From: Boudabousia liubingyangii
GTDB lineage: Bacteria > Actinomycetota > Actinomycetes > Actinomycetales > Actinomycetaceae
Assembly: GCF_001907245.1 (NCBI RefSeq)
Contig: NZ_MQSU01000004.1
Span: 289,828-353,827 of the forward strand
Length of the DNA stretch: 64,000 nt
Direction: 5' to 3'
Made by a program: the position numbers and the translations under genes. How positions within the stretch are numbered: position 1 is the stretch's first letter; each line of letters opens with the position of its first letter. The notes beneath the pieces were generated by a model. That model was not told the origin of the DNA and did not search any database. It saw nothing but the letters and a program-made list of their open reading frames with translations. Below are positions 55,942 through 64,000 of this stretch, piece after piece.

Positions 55942-56757
55942 CTAACCAAGTTCCGGATGGAGTAGGGTCGGAGCAGCTCCAAGAAGCGTCCTAGTGTAAG
56001 GATCACTGGGATTTTCGAGGATCTGCTTCGAAGGTCCTTCTTCTACGATCTTGCCCGCATTCATAACCACGATACGGTCTGAAACGTAACGAACGGTTTG
56101 AATATCGTGGGAGATGAAAACCATTGAAAGGCCTAGGTCATCTTTTAGATCGGTAAGCAGGTTGAGAATCTGTGCTCGCACAGAGACATCCAAGGCGGAA
56201 GTCGGTTCGTCTGCGACAATGATGTCTGGTTCGAGGGCAAGCGCGCGAGCGATTGCCACACGCTGTCGTTGGCCACCCGAAAGCTGACCTGGTAGCGCAT
56301 CAAGGGTAGAAGAAGGTAGGCCGACGAGGTGGATTAGTTCCTCCACCCGTTTGTTACGGCTTTCCTTAGTTCCCACATTGTGCACATTCATGGGATCCAA
56401 CAGCGCTTCACGCACAATCAGACGAGCGTTAAGGGCAGTTGCGGGATCTTGGAAGACCACGGAGACGACTCGTCCGATGCGCTTACGCATTGAGGCGGTA
56501 CGTTTGGTAACTTCCTCGCCCTTGAAGAATACTTGTCCTTCGGTAGGGGATTGAAGGCCACAAATAACTTTGGCGGTAGTCGATTTACCACAACCGGATT
56601 CGCCAACGATACCGACGGTTTCACCGGGGGCAACCTGTAGGCTCACACCTCTAACGGCATGGATTTTATTTGGTTTGAATAGGGAACCGGTACGGGCATT
56701 AAAGGAAACCTTAATGTCCTTTAGCTCGATTACTGGAGTGGTTTCTGAGGTGCTCAT
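55942..56757 (-). CDS. ABC transporter ATP-binding protein (DppF/SatD type)
   Basis: This 271-residue ATPase is the second energy subunit of the peptide/nickel-type transporter coded around it. Walker [17 protein letters not shown] near residues 49-64, Q-loop QDPATALNAR, signature [17 protein letters not shown] near 159-175 and Walker B DIIVADEPTSALD near 178-190 are all intact. It overlaps the fused permease-ATPase gene by four bases (ATGA type), so both are made together. The C-terminal DPYTRTLLGAAPTL segment is typical of the Opp/Dpp ATPases. Confidence 0.93.
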   Translation of the reverse strand: MSTSETTPVIELKDIKVSFNARTGSLFKPNKIHAVRGVSLQVAPGETVGIVGESGCGKSTTAKVICGLQSPTEGQVFFKGEEVTKRTASMRKRIGRVVSVVFQDPATALNARLIVREALLDPMNVHNVGTKESRNKRVEELIHLVGLPSSTLDALPGQLSGGQRQRVAIARALALEPDIIVADEPTSALDVSVRAQILNLLTDLKDDLGLSMVFISHDIQTVRYVSDRIVVMNAGKIVEEGPSKQILENPSDPYTRTLLGAAPTLLHPELG

Positions 56758-58724
56758 TCTGTTACTCCTACGTTAACGCCCTCCCAGGCAGGTCGAGCAT
56801 AATAGTGATCCGGTTCGCCCGGAACCTGAGTAAATTCTGGCTTTACATCCAAGCCTTCGTTCGGATGTGATGAACGAGGAGCGAATCGGTCGCCCTTCGG
56901 GAAATCCTTCGGGGAGGGGACAGTACCGGGTACCTGGTGTAGTCGTCCCGAACCGGATTCGATCGAAAGTACCGAACCTAGCAAGCCGCGCGTGTATTCG
57001 TGCCTCGGGTTCATCAGTAGGGTGCGGGTAGGTGCCTGTTCCACCACCTGGCCGGCGTACATGACGGTGATCGAGTGAGCTACCTCGGCAACTAAAGCTA
57101 GGTCGTGAGAGACGAAAATCATCGCAAAACCAAGCTTCTCGCGTAGCTCATTGAGCAGGTCAATAACCTGCTGCTGGACCGTTACGTCTAGTGCTGTGGT
57201 AGGTTCATCGGCGATAACCAGCTTAGGGTCGCGGGTTAGCGCCATGGCGATTAGAACGCGCTGCCGCTGGCCACCGGAGAGTTCATGGGGGTAGGACTTT
57301 AGCGTGCGTTCTGGATCCAAACCAACAAGTTCTAGGAGCTCTTCTGCACTGCGGGTACCACCACGTTTGATGAGCTGGTTCATTTGCGAGCGAATCAGCA
57401 TGGATGGGTTCAACGAGGAAAGCGCATCTTGGTAGATCATGGCCATCTCGTGGCCGCGCAAAGCTGCATGTTGGCGGGCACTGAGTTTGAGTAGGTCCTT
57501 ACCATCGAAGAGGATTTCGCCGCTGATTTCTGCAGCGGGATCAAGTAGACCCATGATCGTAAGTGAAGTAATCGATTTACCGCAGCCGGATTCACCAACT
57601 AGGCCCATAGTTTCGCCAGGACGGACGGAGAAGCTGACATTGTCGACCACTTCGGTGTCGCCATGGCGGGGGAATTTAATGGAGAGGTTCTTAACCTCAA
57701 GAATTGGAGTCTCATTACGTTCATAGACCAGACGATCTGTCCGCTGTTCCTCAACCTCTCGGAGTGCGGTGAGGCGTTGGTTTAGACTTTCTTCCTGTGC
57801 TTTATGGGCCAGTACGGGATCGACAAGCAACTTATCGGTGGTATCAGACTTCTTAACGGTCACCTTCGAGCTAGGTGCTGCCACCATCGCGTCAGTGAGG
57901 CCCTCGGAGAGAATGTTCAAAGCCAGTACTGTGAAGGTAATGGCTAGGCCGGGGAAGAGCGTTGGCCACGGAATACCGAATGCCACTAGCGCACGACCCT
58001 GAGAAAGAATATTGCCCCATGATGGTGCGGGCGGCTGAACACCAGCTGAGATGAAGGAGAGGGAAGCTTCGAAAACAATTGCATCGGCGACTAGCACAGT
58101 CGCGAACACCATAATGGGAGCGATGCAGTTTCGAGCTACATGTTTAAACAGAATCCAAGGGGCGCGAGCACCTGAAACGATCGCGGCGGCGACATAGTCT
58201 TCACCGTATTGGTCGATCACGTTAGCACGGACGATACGGGTTAACTGGGGGATATATAGGAAGCCGATCGTCATGATCAGGACCGGTAGCGATTTGCCCC
58301 ATACCGAAACGAATACTGCTGCTAGTGCGATGCCCGGGAAGGACATGACGATATCCAAAATACGCATAATGATTTCGGAAACCCAGCGTCGTGAAACGGC
58401 GGCTATGGAACCAATAATAGCTGCCCAGAAAAGGGCAAATGCAGTCGCCGAAAGACCAATCAACAGCGAGTATTGGGAACCGTATACCACTCGCGAGAAA
58501 ATATCGCGGCCGGTTTGATCGGTGCCAAAGAGATGATCTAAGGAGGGGCTCTGGAGTGGAACACCACCCTTTAGTGGATCGTAGGGGGCAATAAACTTGG
58601 CAAAGACTGCCATCAAAATGATGAGGGCCATGAAGACCAGAGCGATCTTCGCGGGGATACTCATGGCACTGATTCGGCCAAAACGTGCGGGTTTAGCCAA
58701 TTTATTTGCTAGATTACGGCGCAT
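56754..58724 (-). CDS. Fused ABC permease-ATPase (DppC-DppD type; SatC-like)
   Basis: This 656-residue protein joins two usually separate subunits. Residues about 1-280 are a DppC-type permease with five or six membrane helices, an N-terminal [19 protein letters not shown] segment near 65-84 and an EAA-like loop [20 protein letters not shown]. After a linker of about 70 residues comes an ATPase: Walker [16 protein letters not shown] near 374-388, signature [15 protein letters not shown] near 483-497, and Walker [13 protein letters not shown]. The same fusion is known in sialic-acid importers of the SatABCD / SiaEFGI kind. The permease gene ends three bases upstream. Confidence 0.93.
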   Translation of the reverse strand: MRRNLANKLAKPARFGRISAMSIPAKIALVFMALIILMAVFAKFIAPYDPLKGGVPLQSPSLDHLFGTDQTGRDIFSRVVYGSQYSLLIGLSATAFALFWAAIIGSIAAVSRRWVSEIIMRILDIVMSFPGIALAAVFVSVWGKSLPVLIMTIGFLYIPQLTRIVRANVIDQYGEDYVAAAIVSGARAPWILFKHVARNCIAPIMVFATVLVADAIVFEASLSFISAGVQPPAPSWGNILSQGRALVAFGIPWPTLFPGLAITFTVLALNILSEGLTDAMVAAPSSKVTVKKSDTTDKLLVDPVLAHKAQEESLNQRLTALREVEEQRTDRLVYERNETPILEVKNLSIKFPRHGDTEVVDNVSFSVRPGETMGLVGESGCGKSITSLTIMGLLDPAAEISGEILFDGKDLLKLSARQHAALRGHEMAMIYQDALSSLNPSMLIRSQMNQLIKRGGTRSAEELLELVGLDPERTLKSYPHELSGGQRQRVLIAMALTRDPKLVIADEPTTALDVTVQQQVIDLLNELREKLGFAMIFVSHDLALVAEVAHSITVMYAGQVVEQAPTRTLLMNPRHEYTRGLLGSVLSIESGSGRLHQVPGTVPSPKDFPKGDRFAPRSSHPNEGLDVKPEFTQVPGEPDHYYARPAWEGVNVGVTE

Positions 58725-58727
58725 TGC

Positions 58728-59684
58728 TCAGACCTCCCGGATCCGGGGATTGATGAGGACATAGAGCATGTCCACGATGATATTAATAATGACGAACGCC
58801 AATGCCACCATGAGCGTTACGCCCTGTACCAGATTGGGCTCATTGTCAGTCACACCCTGAAGGATCGCGACACCCATGCCGGGAAGGTCAAAGATGACCT
58901 CAATGATGACGGCGCCACCAATCAGGTAGCCGATACGTAGACCAAGAACGGTTACTGGAGTAATAAGAGCGTTACGGAGGACATTACGGGCAACCACGGT
59001 TCGTTTCGGGATGCCTGCCCCAAGGGCGGTGCGAACGTAGTCCTTGTCAAGTTCTTCAACCATTGAAGTACGAACTACGCGAATCAGTGAACCTGCAACG
59101 GGAATACCAAGAGCAATAGCCGGCAGTGTCATGCGCATTAGCCACCCGTGCGGATCCTCGGAGAAAGAGGGCAGAGCGCCAGATCCGGGTAGCCAGTTGA
59201 GCTTGATGGTGAAGTATTGGATGAAAAGGATAGCCAGCCAGAAGGAAGGAGTGGCAACTGCGAAGATTGAAACAATACGAATGATCTGATCGGGCCACTT
59301 ATCGCGATAAAGTGCTGCGATTACGCCAAAGAGTAGTGCAAAAATAACCGCAATGATGAGACCTAGGAAAGTGAGCTGCATGGTTACCGGAAATGCTGCT
59401 GAAATGCGTTCAGTAACCGGTAGTCGCTGAGATGAATATGTTCCTAGTGAGCCGTGGAGCATATCCCAAAGAAAACGTCCATAACGAACTAAAAGTGGAT
59501 CGTTATAGCCGATCTCTTGAAGATAGGCTAGACGCTGTTCCTTACTGGCACTTTCACCTAAAGCGGTATACGAAGGGTCGATGGGATTAAAAGTCATTAG
59601 GAAGTACACCAAGAAGGTGATTCCTAAAATCATAATTGGTAAAACAGCTAATCTGCGAAGGATTAGCCTGATCATATTCTTCAC
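58728..59684 (-). CDS. ABC transporter permease (DppB/SatB type)
   Basis: This 318-residue inner-membrane permease has six predicted helices. I chose GTG 59684, with AGGAG eight bases ahead on the minus strand; ATG 59675 is a close alternative. It has the DppB pattern: FNPIDPSYTALGESASKEQR after the first helix, RYGRFLWDMLHGSLGTYSSQ, and the EAA loop RTALGAGIPKRTVVARNVLRNALI near 220-243 (family position). It pairs with the permease half of the fusion protein. A 53-base gap with a hairpin separates it from the solute-binding gene upstream. Confidence 0.93.
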   Translation of the reverse strand: MKNMIRLILRRLAVLPIMILGITFLVYFLMTFNPIDPSYTALGESASKEQRLAYLQEIGYNDPLLVRYGRFLWDMLHGSLGTYSSQRLPVTERISAAFPVTMQLTFLGLIIAVIFALLFGVIAALYRDKWPDQIIRIVSIFAVATPSFWLAILFIQYFTIKLNWLPGSGALPSFSEDPHGWLMRMTLPAIALGIPVAGSLIRVVRTSMVEELDKDYVRTALGAGIPKRTVVARNVLRNALITPVTVLGLRIGYLIGGAVIIEVIFDLPGMGVAILQGVTDNEPNLVQGVTLMVALAFVIINIIVDMLYVLINPRIREV

Positions 59685-59717
59685 GGCTGTTGCTCCTGGA
59701 TTTTTAGAAATTGAGAA

Positions 59718-59757
59718 AGGTGGGGGCAAACCTCGCAGGGAGGATTCACCCCCACCT
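59718..59757 (-). terminator. Intercistronic hairpin between solute-binding and permease genes
   Basis: A 9-bp stem pairs AGGTGGGGG (59718-59726) with CCCCCACCT (59749-59757). The tail is not a T-run. Such stems often raise the amount of binding-protein mRNA over the permease message by stopping or stabilising part of the transcript. Confidence 0.6.
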
Positions 59758-59782
59758 AAAACTCACGGCAGCTTAAGGGCGA

Positions 59783-61384
59783 TTACTTAACGGAAACACC
59801 CATGAAGCTCAAACCAGTGGTGGAAACCGGCTTGAAGCCGTCTAGCTTGGCAGCGTTCCAAGCAGTCGGTAGCTTGCGGTGGAATAGCGGGTAGAGCACA
59901 GCATTGTCAGCAATGATGTCGTAAACCTGCTTGTAGTTTGCCTTAGCCGCAGCCTTATCTTCGGTCTGTGCAGCCTGGTCTAGCAGTTCCTGAATCTTTG
60001 CGAATTCGGGGCTATCTGCCCAGCCGTAGCGGGTTTCAGACCAGATGTTCTTGCCGTACCACCAACGTAGAAGGATGTCGGGGTCGTTACCGAATACCGA
60101 GGGGTCACCGGGTGCGATTAGGACGCTGTAGTCACCGGAGTCAACCTGCTTGTAGGTACCTGCCGAGTCAGCTTCCTGTAGTTCGACATTAATACCGGCT
60201 TCCTTTAGGTTCTGCTGGACCATCGGGCCAACGGACTTTAGGAAGGCGTGGTTGGTGATGTTTAGCTTCAGGCTGAGGTTTTCCTGACCGGCTTCCTTTA
60301 GTAGCGCCTTGGCCTTTTCAACATCGTGGTTGTAGACGGTGGCCGCACGCTGGTAGTCCGGGTGGGATTCCTGTAGGTAAGAGGTAGCCGGGTTACCTAG
60401 GCCCATTAGACCGGTCTTGACTAGCTCGTCATAGTTGATGGCGTAGAAGAAGGCCTGGCGGACGCGCTTGTCATTGAACGGAGCCTTCTTGGTATTAAAC
60501 ATCATGAAGGCTAGACCGAACGAATCGACAGCTTCTGCCTTGGTGTCACCGGTGGCTAGCTGACCAGACTGCATCGCGATAGCCGGCACAGATTCGATAG
60601 CCATGGCGGTGTTGGACTGCATTGCAGTTAGACGAGCTGAATCGTCTCCAAGGACCTTCCATTCCATGCCAGAGGCGCCAGCAGGCTTGGGACCATTGTA
60701 GTTGGGGTTCTTCTCGAACTTGACTACAGACTTCGGGGTGGCCTCGGTAATCATGTAGGGACCAGAACCGGTGGGCTTTGCCTTGAAGGCATCTTCGCCG
60801 GCCTCGACAACCTTCTGAGGAACGATCTTTACTAGGGGCAGACGTTCCTTTAGAAGGGCGTAGGGGTACTTCAGCTTGATAACAACGGTGGTGTCATCCT
60901 TCTTTTCTACCTTTTCAATGAAGGGTAGGAAAGCACGGTATAGGCCGGTTTCTTTCTTTTCGGGATCTAGGATGCGAGAGAAAGAGAAGACGACATCGTC
61001 AACGGTAACCGGGTCACCGTTTGAGAACTTTGCGCCGTCACGTAGGGTAACTTCGTAGGTCTTATCGTCAACCTTCTTTGGTTCTTCCTTGGCTAGAGCT
61101 AGGTAGGGCTCAGCAGTTACAGGATCGCGATCCATTAGGCCTTCGAAGACGTGCCAGTTAGCGGCTAGGGGGAGTGCGCCTGAGGTGGTGCCCGGGTCGA
61201 AGCCTGAGTTCATGTCGTAAGCTACGCCAGCAGTAATTACGCCGCCGCCGCTTTCGCCGGATGCAGTTCCTTTGCTATCCGACTGGGTTGATCCGCCGCC
61301 GCTTGAGCAAGCAGTTAGTGCCATTGCGCAGGCTGCAGTAGCTGCGACAGCATACTGCCAGCGGTGCTTAGAAAGTGATTTCAT
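59783..61384 (-). CDS. ABC transporter substrate-binding lipoprotein (DppA/SatA type)
   Basis: This 533-residue extracytoplasmic protein has a signal peptide ending in the lipobox LTACS (Cys at about residue 26), so it is membrane-anchored. It is a family 5 solute-binding protein: YEVTLRDGAKFSNGDPVTVDDVVFS-type region near residues 109-133 and VRQAFFYAINYDEL near 306-319. The family carries peptides, nickel or sugars; the fused transporter and nanE-nanK neighbours make sialic acid the best guess. The ATG is preceded by AAAGGAGA. It leads the minus-strand operon. Confidence 0.9.
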   Translation of the reverse strand: MKSLSKHRWQYAVAATAACAMALTACSSGGGSTQSDSKGTASGESGGGVITAGVAYDMNSGFDPGTTSGALPLAANWHVFEGLMDRDPVTAEPYLALAKEEPKKVDDKTYEVTLRDGAKFSNGDPVTVDDVVFSFSRILDPEKKETGLYRAFLPFIEKVEKKDDTTVVIKLKYPYALLKERLPLVKIVPQKVVEAGEDAFKAKPTGSGPYMITEATPKSVVKFEKNPNYNGPKPAGASGMEWKVLGDDSARLTAMQSNTAMAIESVPAIAMQSGQLATGDTKAEAVDSFGLAFMMFNTKKAPFNDKRVRQAFFYAINYDELVKTGLMGLGNPATSYLQESHPDYQRAATVYNHDVEKAKALLKEAGQENLSLKLNITNHAFLKSVGPMVQQNLKEAGINVELQEADSAGTYKQVDSGDYSVLIAPGDPSVFGNDPDILLRWWYGKNIWSETRYGWADSPEFAKIQELLDQAAQTEDKAAAKANYKQVYDIIADNAVLYPLFHRKLPTAWNAAKLDGFKPVSTTGLSFMGVSVK

Positions 61385-61412
61385 TGACTGTCTCCTTTAA
61401 CAGTAAGTGAGC

Positions 61413-61474
61413 CACCAATTAAGTTGGTGTTGCATCACAAACAATAGAACAATTCCGGTCTTTTTAGCAACACG
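61413..61474 (-). promoter_or_regulatory. Operon promoter and candidate operator for the sialic-acid-type genes
   Basis: On the minus strand TTGCTA, an 18-base spacer and TATTGT form a promoter-like pair within about 61444-61474. Between it and the start codon lies a palindrome CACCAA-TTAAG-TTGGTG at 61413-61429, well placed for a repressor. No regulator gene is adjacent. Confidence 0.5.
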
Positions 61475-61579
61475 ATTGGACAAAAATTTTCGAATCGTTA
61501 TCCGAAACTCTGAAATTTGAGACTTTATGCCTAGATTTGAATAATTTTAAAACGAATAGCACTTCCAACTACTTTGAGA

Positions 61580-61585
61580 GATACT
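61580..61585 (+). promoter_or_regulatory. Candidate -10 giving a leaderless flavodoxin transcript
   Basis: GATACT is followed by six bases and then the ATG at 61592, the same spacing as before xerC and the Nif3 gene. Confidence 0.35.
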
Positions 61586-61591
61586 AGAGGT

Positions 61592-62092
61592 ATGAAAATT
61601 CTAGTTGCAGCAGCATCCAAGCACGGTTCTACCCTAGACGTACGAGATCGAATTGCGAAAGCACTTTCCGAGGGTGGACACGAAGTAGTTACCGAAGCTC
61701 CTCAGAATGTTGAAACTTTAGAGGGCTATGACGCAGTGGTCTTAGGATCCGCCGTTTATATCACTCAATGGATGTCTCCCGCCAAGGACTTTATTGCTCG
61801 ATTTACCGAAGAGCTTCGTCACCTCCCGGTATGGGCTTTCTCTGTTGGACTCTCTGGTGTTCCCAAGGGTAACGTTCAAGATCCCTCACGCGTGGGTCCG
61901 GCGTTGATCGAAGTTGCTCCAGTCGAGCAGAAGACCTTTGCCGGAAAGCTCGATCCCACTAAGCTCAATCTCCGCGAACGTTCAATTGCGCGTTTGGGTG
62001 GCGCGATTGAAGGTGATTATCGCGATTGGGCTGAAATCGACGCTTTTGCTCAGCGTATCTTGGCTTACTTTGAAGCAGAGCCCGAGCGCTAA
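61592..62092 (+). CDS. Flavodoxin-domain protein (HemG-like)
   Basis: This 166-residue cytoplasmic FMN-binding-fold protein starts at ATG 61592; an earlier in-frame ATG lies over the -10. It opens KILVAAASKHGSTLDVRDRI, the phosphate loop of the flavodoxin fold, followed by YDAVVLGSAVYITQWM near residues 49-64 and a WAFSVGLSGV segment near 87-96. The closest known relatives are menaquinone-dependent protoporphyrinogen dehydrogenases, but no heme genes are near, so its role is open. argR follows 16 bases after the stop. Confidence 0.85.
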   Translation: MKILVAAASKHGSTLDVRDRIAKALSEGGHEVVTEAPQNVETLEGYDAVVLGSAVYITQWMSPAKDFIARFTEELRHLPVWAFSVGLSGVPKGNVQDPSRVGPALIEVAPVEQKTFAGKLDPTKLNLRERSIARLGGAIEGDYRDWAEIDAFAQRILAYFEAEPER

Positions 62093-62108
62093 ATAATCTG
62101 AACTTAGG

Positions 62109-62570
62109 ATGAGTAGAGCCAAACGTCTCAGGGCCATTAAAGACCTGATCGATAATCAAGTAATCGGTTCTCAGTCAGAGCTTCAAACCGCACTTGAAAA
62201 CGCCGGTTTTAAAGTTACGCAAGCGACGATCTCGCGAGATTTACTTGAACTCGGGGCAACTCGTGTTCGGGGGGTTGGCGGAAGTTTTCGTTACGTACTT
62301 TCAGGTGACCATCTGAAAGCCGATTCTGCGTTTAATCCTCGAAGAGCTCAAACCACTACGGTGACGATTGAATCGATCCGAATTGCTCAAAATCAAATCG
62401 TGGTACGGACCCTTACTGGAGCTGCACAGTTCCTGGCTGCAGCTATTGACTCTCTGGATGAAGAGCGAATTCTTGGAACCATCGCAGGTGATGATACTAT
62501 TCTTCTAATTTGTGAGAACCAGACAGACGCAAATGATGTCGCTGAGTTCCTGCAAAATACTTATTCGTAA
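62109..62570 (+). CDS. argR: Arginine repressor
   Basis: This 153-residue hexameric regulator binds ARG boxes in response to arginine. The N-terminal winged helix has RLRAIKDLIDNQVIGSQSEL and FKVTQATISRDLLELGATRV near residues 35-54. The C-terminal oligomer and arginine domain contains ILGTIAGDDTILLICEN near 121-137 with the GDDT arginine-binding segment. Full length. In many actinobacteria argR lies within argCJBDFRGH, with tyrS a little downstream; here only argR and tyrS are left together. No ARG-box-like palindrome was recognised in the window. Confidence 0.93.
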   Translation: MSRAKRLRAIKDLIDNQVIGSQSELQTALENAGFKVTQATISRDLLELGATRVRGVGGSFRYVLSGDHLKADSAFNPRRAQTTTVTIESIRIAQNQIVVRTLTGAAQFLAAAIDSLDEERILGTIAGDDTILLICENQTDANDVAEFLQNTYS

Positions 62571-62604
62571 TTTTCTGGTTTAGATAACCTGAAGGGTAAT
62601 AATT

Positions 62605-63870
62605 GTGACTACGCATGTTTTAGATGACTTGATGTGGCGTGGCTTGATTTCTCAATCCACTGATTTGGATGCTTTACGTGAAGCAATGGATGCGGGTCCG
62701 ATCACGTTCTATACCGGATATGACCCGACAGCTCCTTCTTTGCACCATGGACATTTAGTGCAGTTGATTGTGATGCGTCATCTTCAACTTGCCGGTCACC
62801 GACCGCTAGCACTTGTGGGCGGGGCAACCGGTTTGATCGGTGATCCGCGCCAGTCAGGCGAACGAACCCTTAACGAAGCGGATGTGGTTGCCGATTGGGC
62901 CGATAAACTCCGTGCTCAGATCGAACGATTCCTCTCATTCGAGGGGGACAATGCTGCTCGGATGGTTAACAACTATGAGTGGACCGGTGACCTAACCGCG
63001 ATCGATTTGCTCCGTGGTGTTGGTAAGTACTTCCGTCTTGGCACAATGATTGCCAAGGATACCGTGGCCCGTCGTTTGGCTTCTGAGGAAGGCATTTCCT
63101 TTACTGAGTTCTCATACCAGCTATTGCAGGCTAATGACTTCCGTGAACTTTACAAGCGCTATGGTTGTACCCTGCAAACCGGCGGTAACGATCAGTGGGG
63201 TAACTTGGTAGGTGGCACCGAACTTATCCGTAAGTCCGAGGGTGCTTCTGTGCACGTTTTGGCCACCCCGCTTATCACTAAGGCTGATGGAACCAAGTTC
63301 GGAAAGTCAGAGGGCGGTGCCATCTGGTTGAACCCTGAAATGCTTTCACCTTATGCCTTCTACCAATTCTGGCTGAACAGTGACGATGCAGATATTGAGC
63401 GTTTCCTAAAGGTATTTACTTTCTTGAGCCGTGAAGAAATCGAAACTGTAGTGGCTCAGTCTAAGGAAGAACCTTGGAAACGTTTGGGACAGCGTCGACT
63501 AGCTGAAGAGGTCACTACGCTTGTTCATGGCGAAGAGGCAACTAAGAAGGTTATTGCAGCTTCTGAAGCATTATTCTCTGGCGGCGACCTTTCCGCCCTT
63601 GATGCCCAGACGCTGATTGACGCAACTTCTTCACTACCGCGCGCTGAAGTTGAACTTGGCGTTACGACTGTGATCGATTTGTTGGCAGATTCTGGTCTAG
63701 AAAAGGGCCGAGGTGCCGCACGTCGGACGGTAGCTTCCGGCGGCGCTTATCTAAATGGCGTTAAGGTCGAGGATGAAGAACAAACTATTTCAGAATCTGA
63801 CCTGCTTCCAGGTAATCTTGTGCTCTTCCGCAAGGGTCGTAAAAACCTTGGTGTTGGCGTAGTTAAGTAG
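62605..63870 (+). CDS. tyrS: Tyrosine--tRNA ligase
   Basis: This 421-residue class I synthetase charges tRNA-Tyr. It starts at GTG after GAAGGG. Motifs: GYDPTAPSLHHGHLVQLIVM near residues 38-57 with the HIGH-type HHGH, GGNDQWGNLVGGTELIRK near 193-210 for tyrosine and tRNA contact, and KFGKSEGGAIWLNP near 232-245, the KMSKS equivalent. A C-terminal S4 domain (GAARRTVASGGAYLNGVKVE near 371-390) binds tRNA. The gene is followed by a strong terminator. Confidence 0.97.
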   Translation: MTTHVLDDLMWRGLISQSTDLDALREAMDAGPITFYTGYDPTAPSLHHGHLVQLIVMRHLQLAGHRPLALVGGATGLIGDPRQSGERTLNEADVVADWADKLRAQIERFLSFEGDNAARMVNNYEWTGDLTAIDLLRGVGKYFRLGTMIAKDTVARRLASEEGISFTEFSYQLLQANDFRELYKRYGCTLQTGGNDQWGNLVGGTELIRKSEGASVHVLATPLITKADGTKFGKSEGGAIWLNPEMLSPYAFYQFWLNSDDADIERFLKVFTFLSREEIETVVAQSKEEPWKRLGQRRLAEEVTTLVHGEEATKKVIAASEALFSGGDLSALDAQTLIDATSSLPRAEVELGVTTVIDLLADSGLEKGRGAARRTVASGGAYLNGVKVEDEEQTISESDLLPGNLVLFRKGRKNLGVGVVK

Positions 63871-63890
63871 ACTGCGCAAAGATTTTCAGC

Positions 63891-63930
63891 AAAAGCGGAC
63901 GCTCCGGTTTCGGAGCGTCCGCTTTTGTGT
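63891..63930 (+). terminator. Terminator of tyrS
   Basis: A perfect 16-bp stem (63891-63906 and 63911-63926) with loop GTTT; A-rich on the left and T-rich on the right, so possibly bidirectional. Confidence 0.9.
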
Positions 63931-64000
63931 GGTTGACGTGGTGTGTTTTGTGTGTGGGTTTTTGTTGGTGTTGTTTGGGTTTTGGGTGTTTGTGTTGAGG
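63928..64000. other. G/T-biased stretch at the window end
   Basis: These 73 bases are almost purely G and T on the plus strand, with only a few A or C. No gene or repeat unit was recognised. It begins right after the tyrS terminator and runs off the window. Confidence 0.7.

Overview
The window is a 64 kb stretch of chromosome from a member of the Actinobacteria, most likely a low- to mid-GC, host-associated relative of the Actinomycetaceae. This placement rests on gene order and families and was not checked by a search. The gene neighbourhoods are classic actinobacterial ones: ffh-rpsP-khpA-rimM-trmD-rplS-lepB-rnhB-DUF2469-yraN-comM-dprA-xerC, rpsB-tsf-pyrH-frr-cdsA-rlmN, dxr-rseP-ispG, and DUF3052 beside a single-chain aceE. 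It also has actinobacteria-restricted families (DUF2469, DUF3145, DUF3052), a polyphosphate glucokinase and a translational-type ileS T-box. The base composition is far below that of Streptomyces, and leucine is read mostly as CTA in highly expressed genes.

Layout. 1-3 kb: end of leuS, galM and a VanZ-RDD membrane protein. 3-15 kb: T-box and ileS, folC, a phosphatidylcholine-synthase-like CDP-alcohol transferase, smc, ftsY and ffh. 15-25 kb: the rpsP-to-xerC ribosome-maturation, secretion and DNA-processing block, closed by a convergent, apparently inactive M23 peptidase. 25-37 kb: translation factors, phospholipid and isoprenoid synthesis, site-2 protease, proS and def. 37-42 kb: fhs, DUF3145, an acyl-carrier-like protein lacking its serine, and aspA. 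42-45 kb: aceE on the minus strand, divergent from DUF3052. 45-50 kb: tRNA-Val(UAC), a Nif3-family protein, a coiled-coil protein with a lost zinc ribbon, yaaA, RNase P RNA, ppgK and map. 50-54 kb: pheST. 54-61 kb: a minus-strand operon for uptake and first catabolic steps of amino sugars (solute-binding lipoprotein, permease, permease-ATPase fusion, ATPase, ROK kinase, NanE) that fits sialic-acid use. 61-64 kb: a flavodoxin, argR and tyrS, then a strongly G/T-biased stretch running off the window.

Most of the window is ordinary housekeeping sequence. I found no transposase, phage gene, CRISPR array or secondary-metabolite cluster, and no convincing new multi-gene system. The less ordinary signals are these: three proteins that keep their fold signature but have lost key metal or cofactor residues (M23 peptidase, C4 zinc ribbon, ACP); a TrmD with about 160 extra residues; an argR next to tyrS without the arg genes; several structured 5' leaders (ileS, rplS, rpsP, rpsB, yraN); an RNase P RNA gene whose end overlaps ppgK; and the CTA-leucine bias.

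The sialic-acid-type operon and the choline-dependent lipid enzyme both suggest use of host-derived molecules. Missing arginine genes and decayed metal sites suggest modest genome reduction. These points are inferences from gene content. Coordinates of promoters and leaders are read by eye and are approximate.
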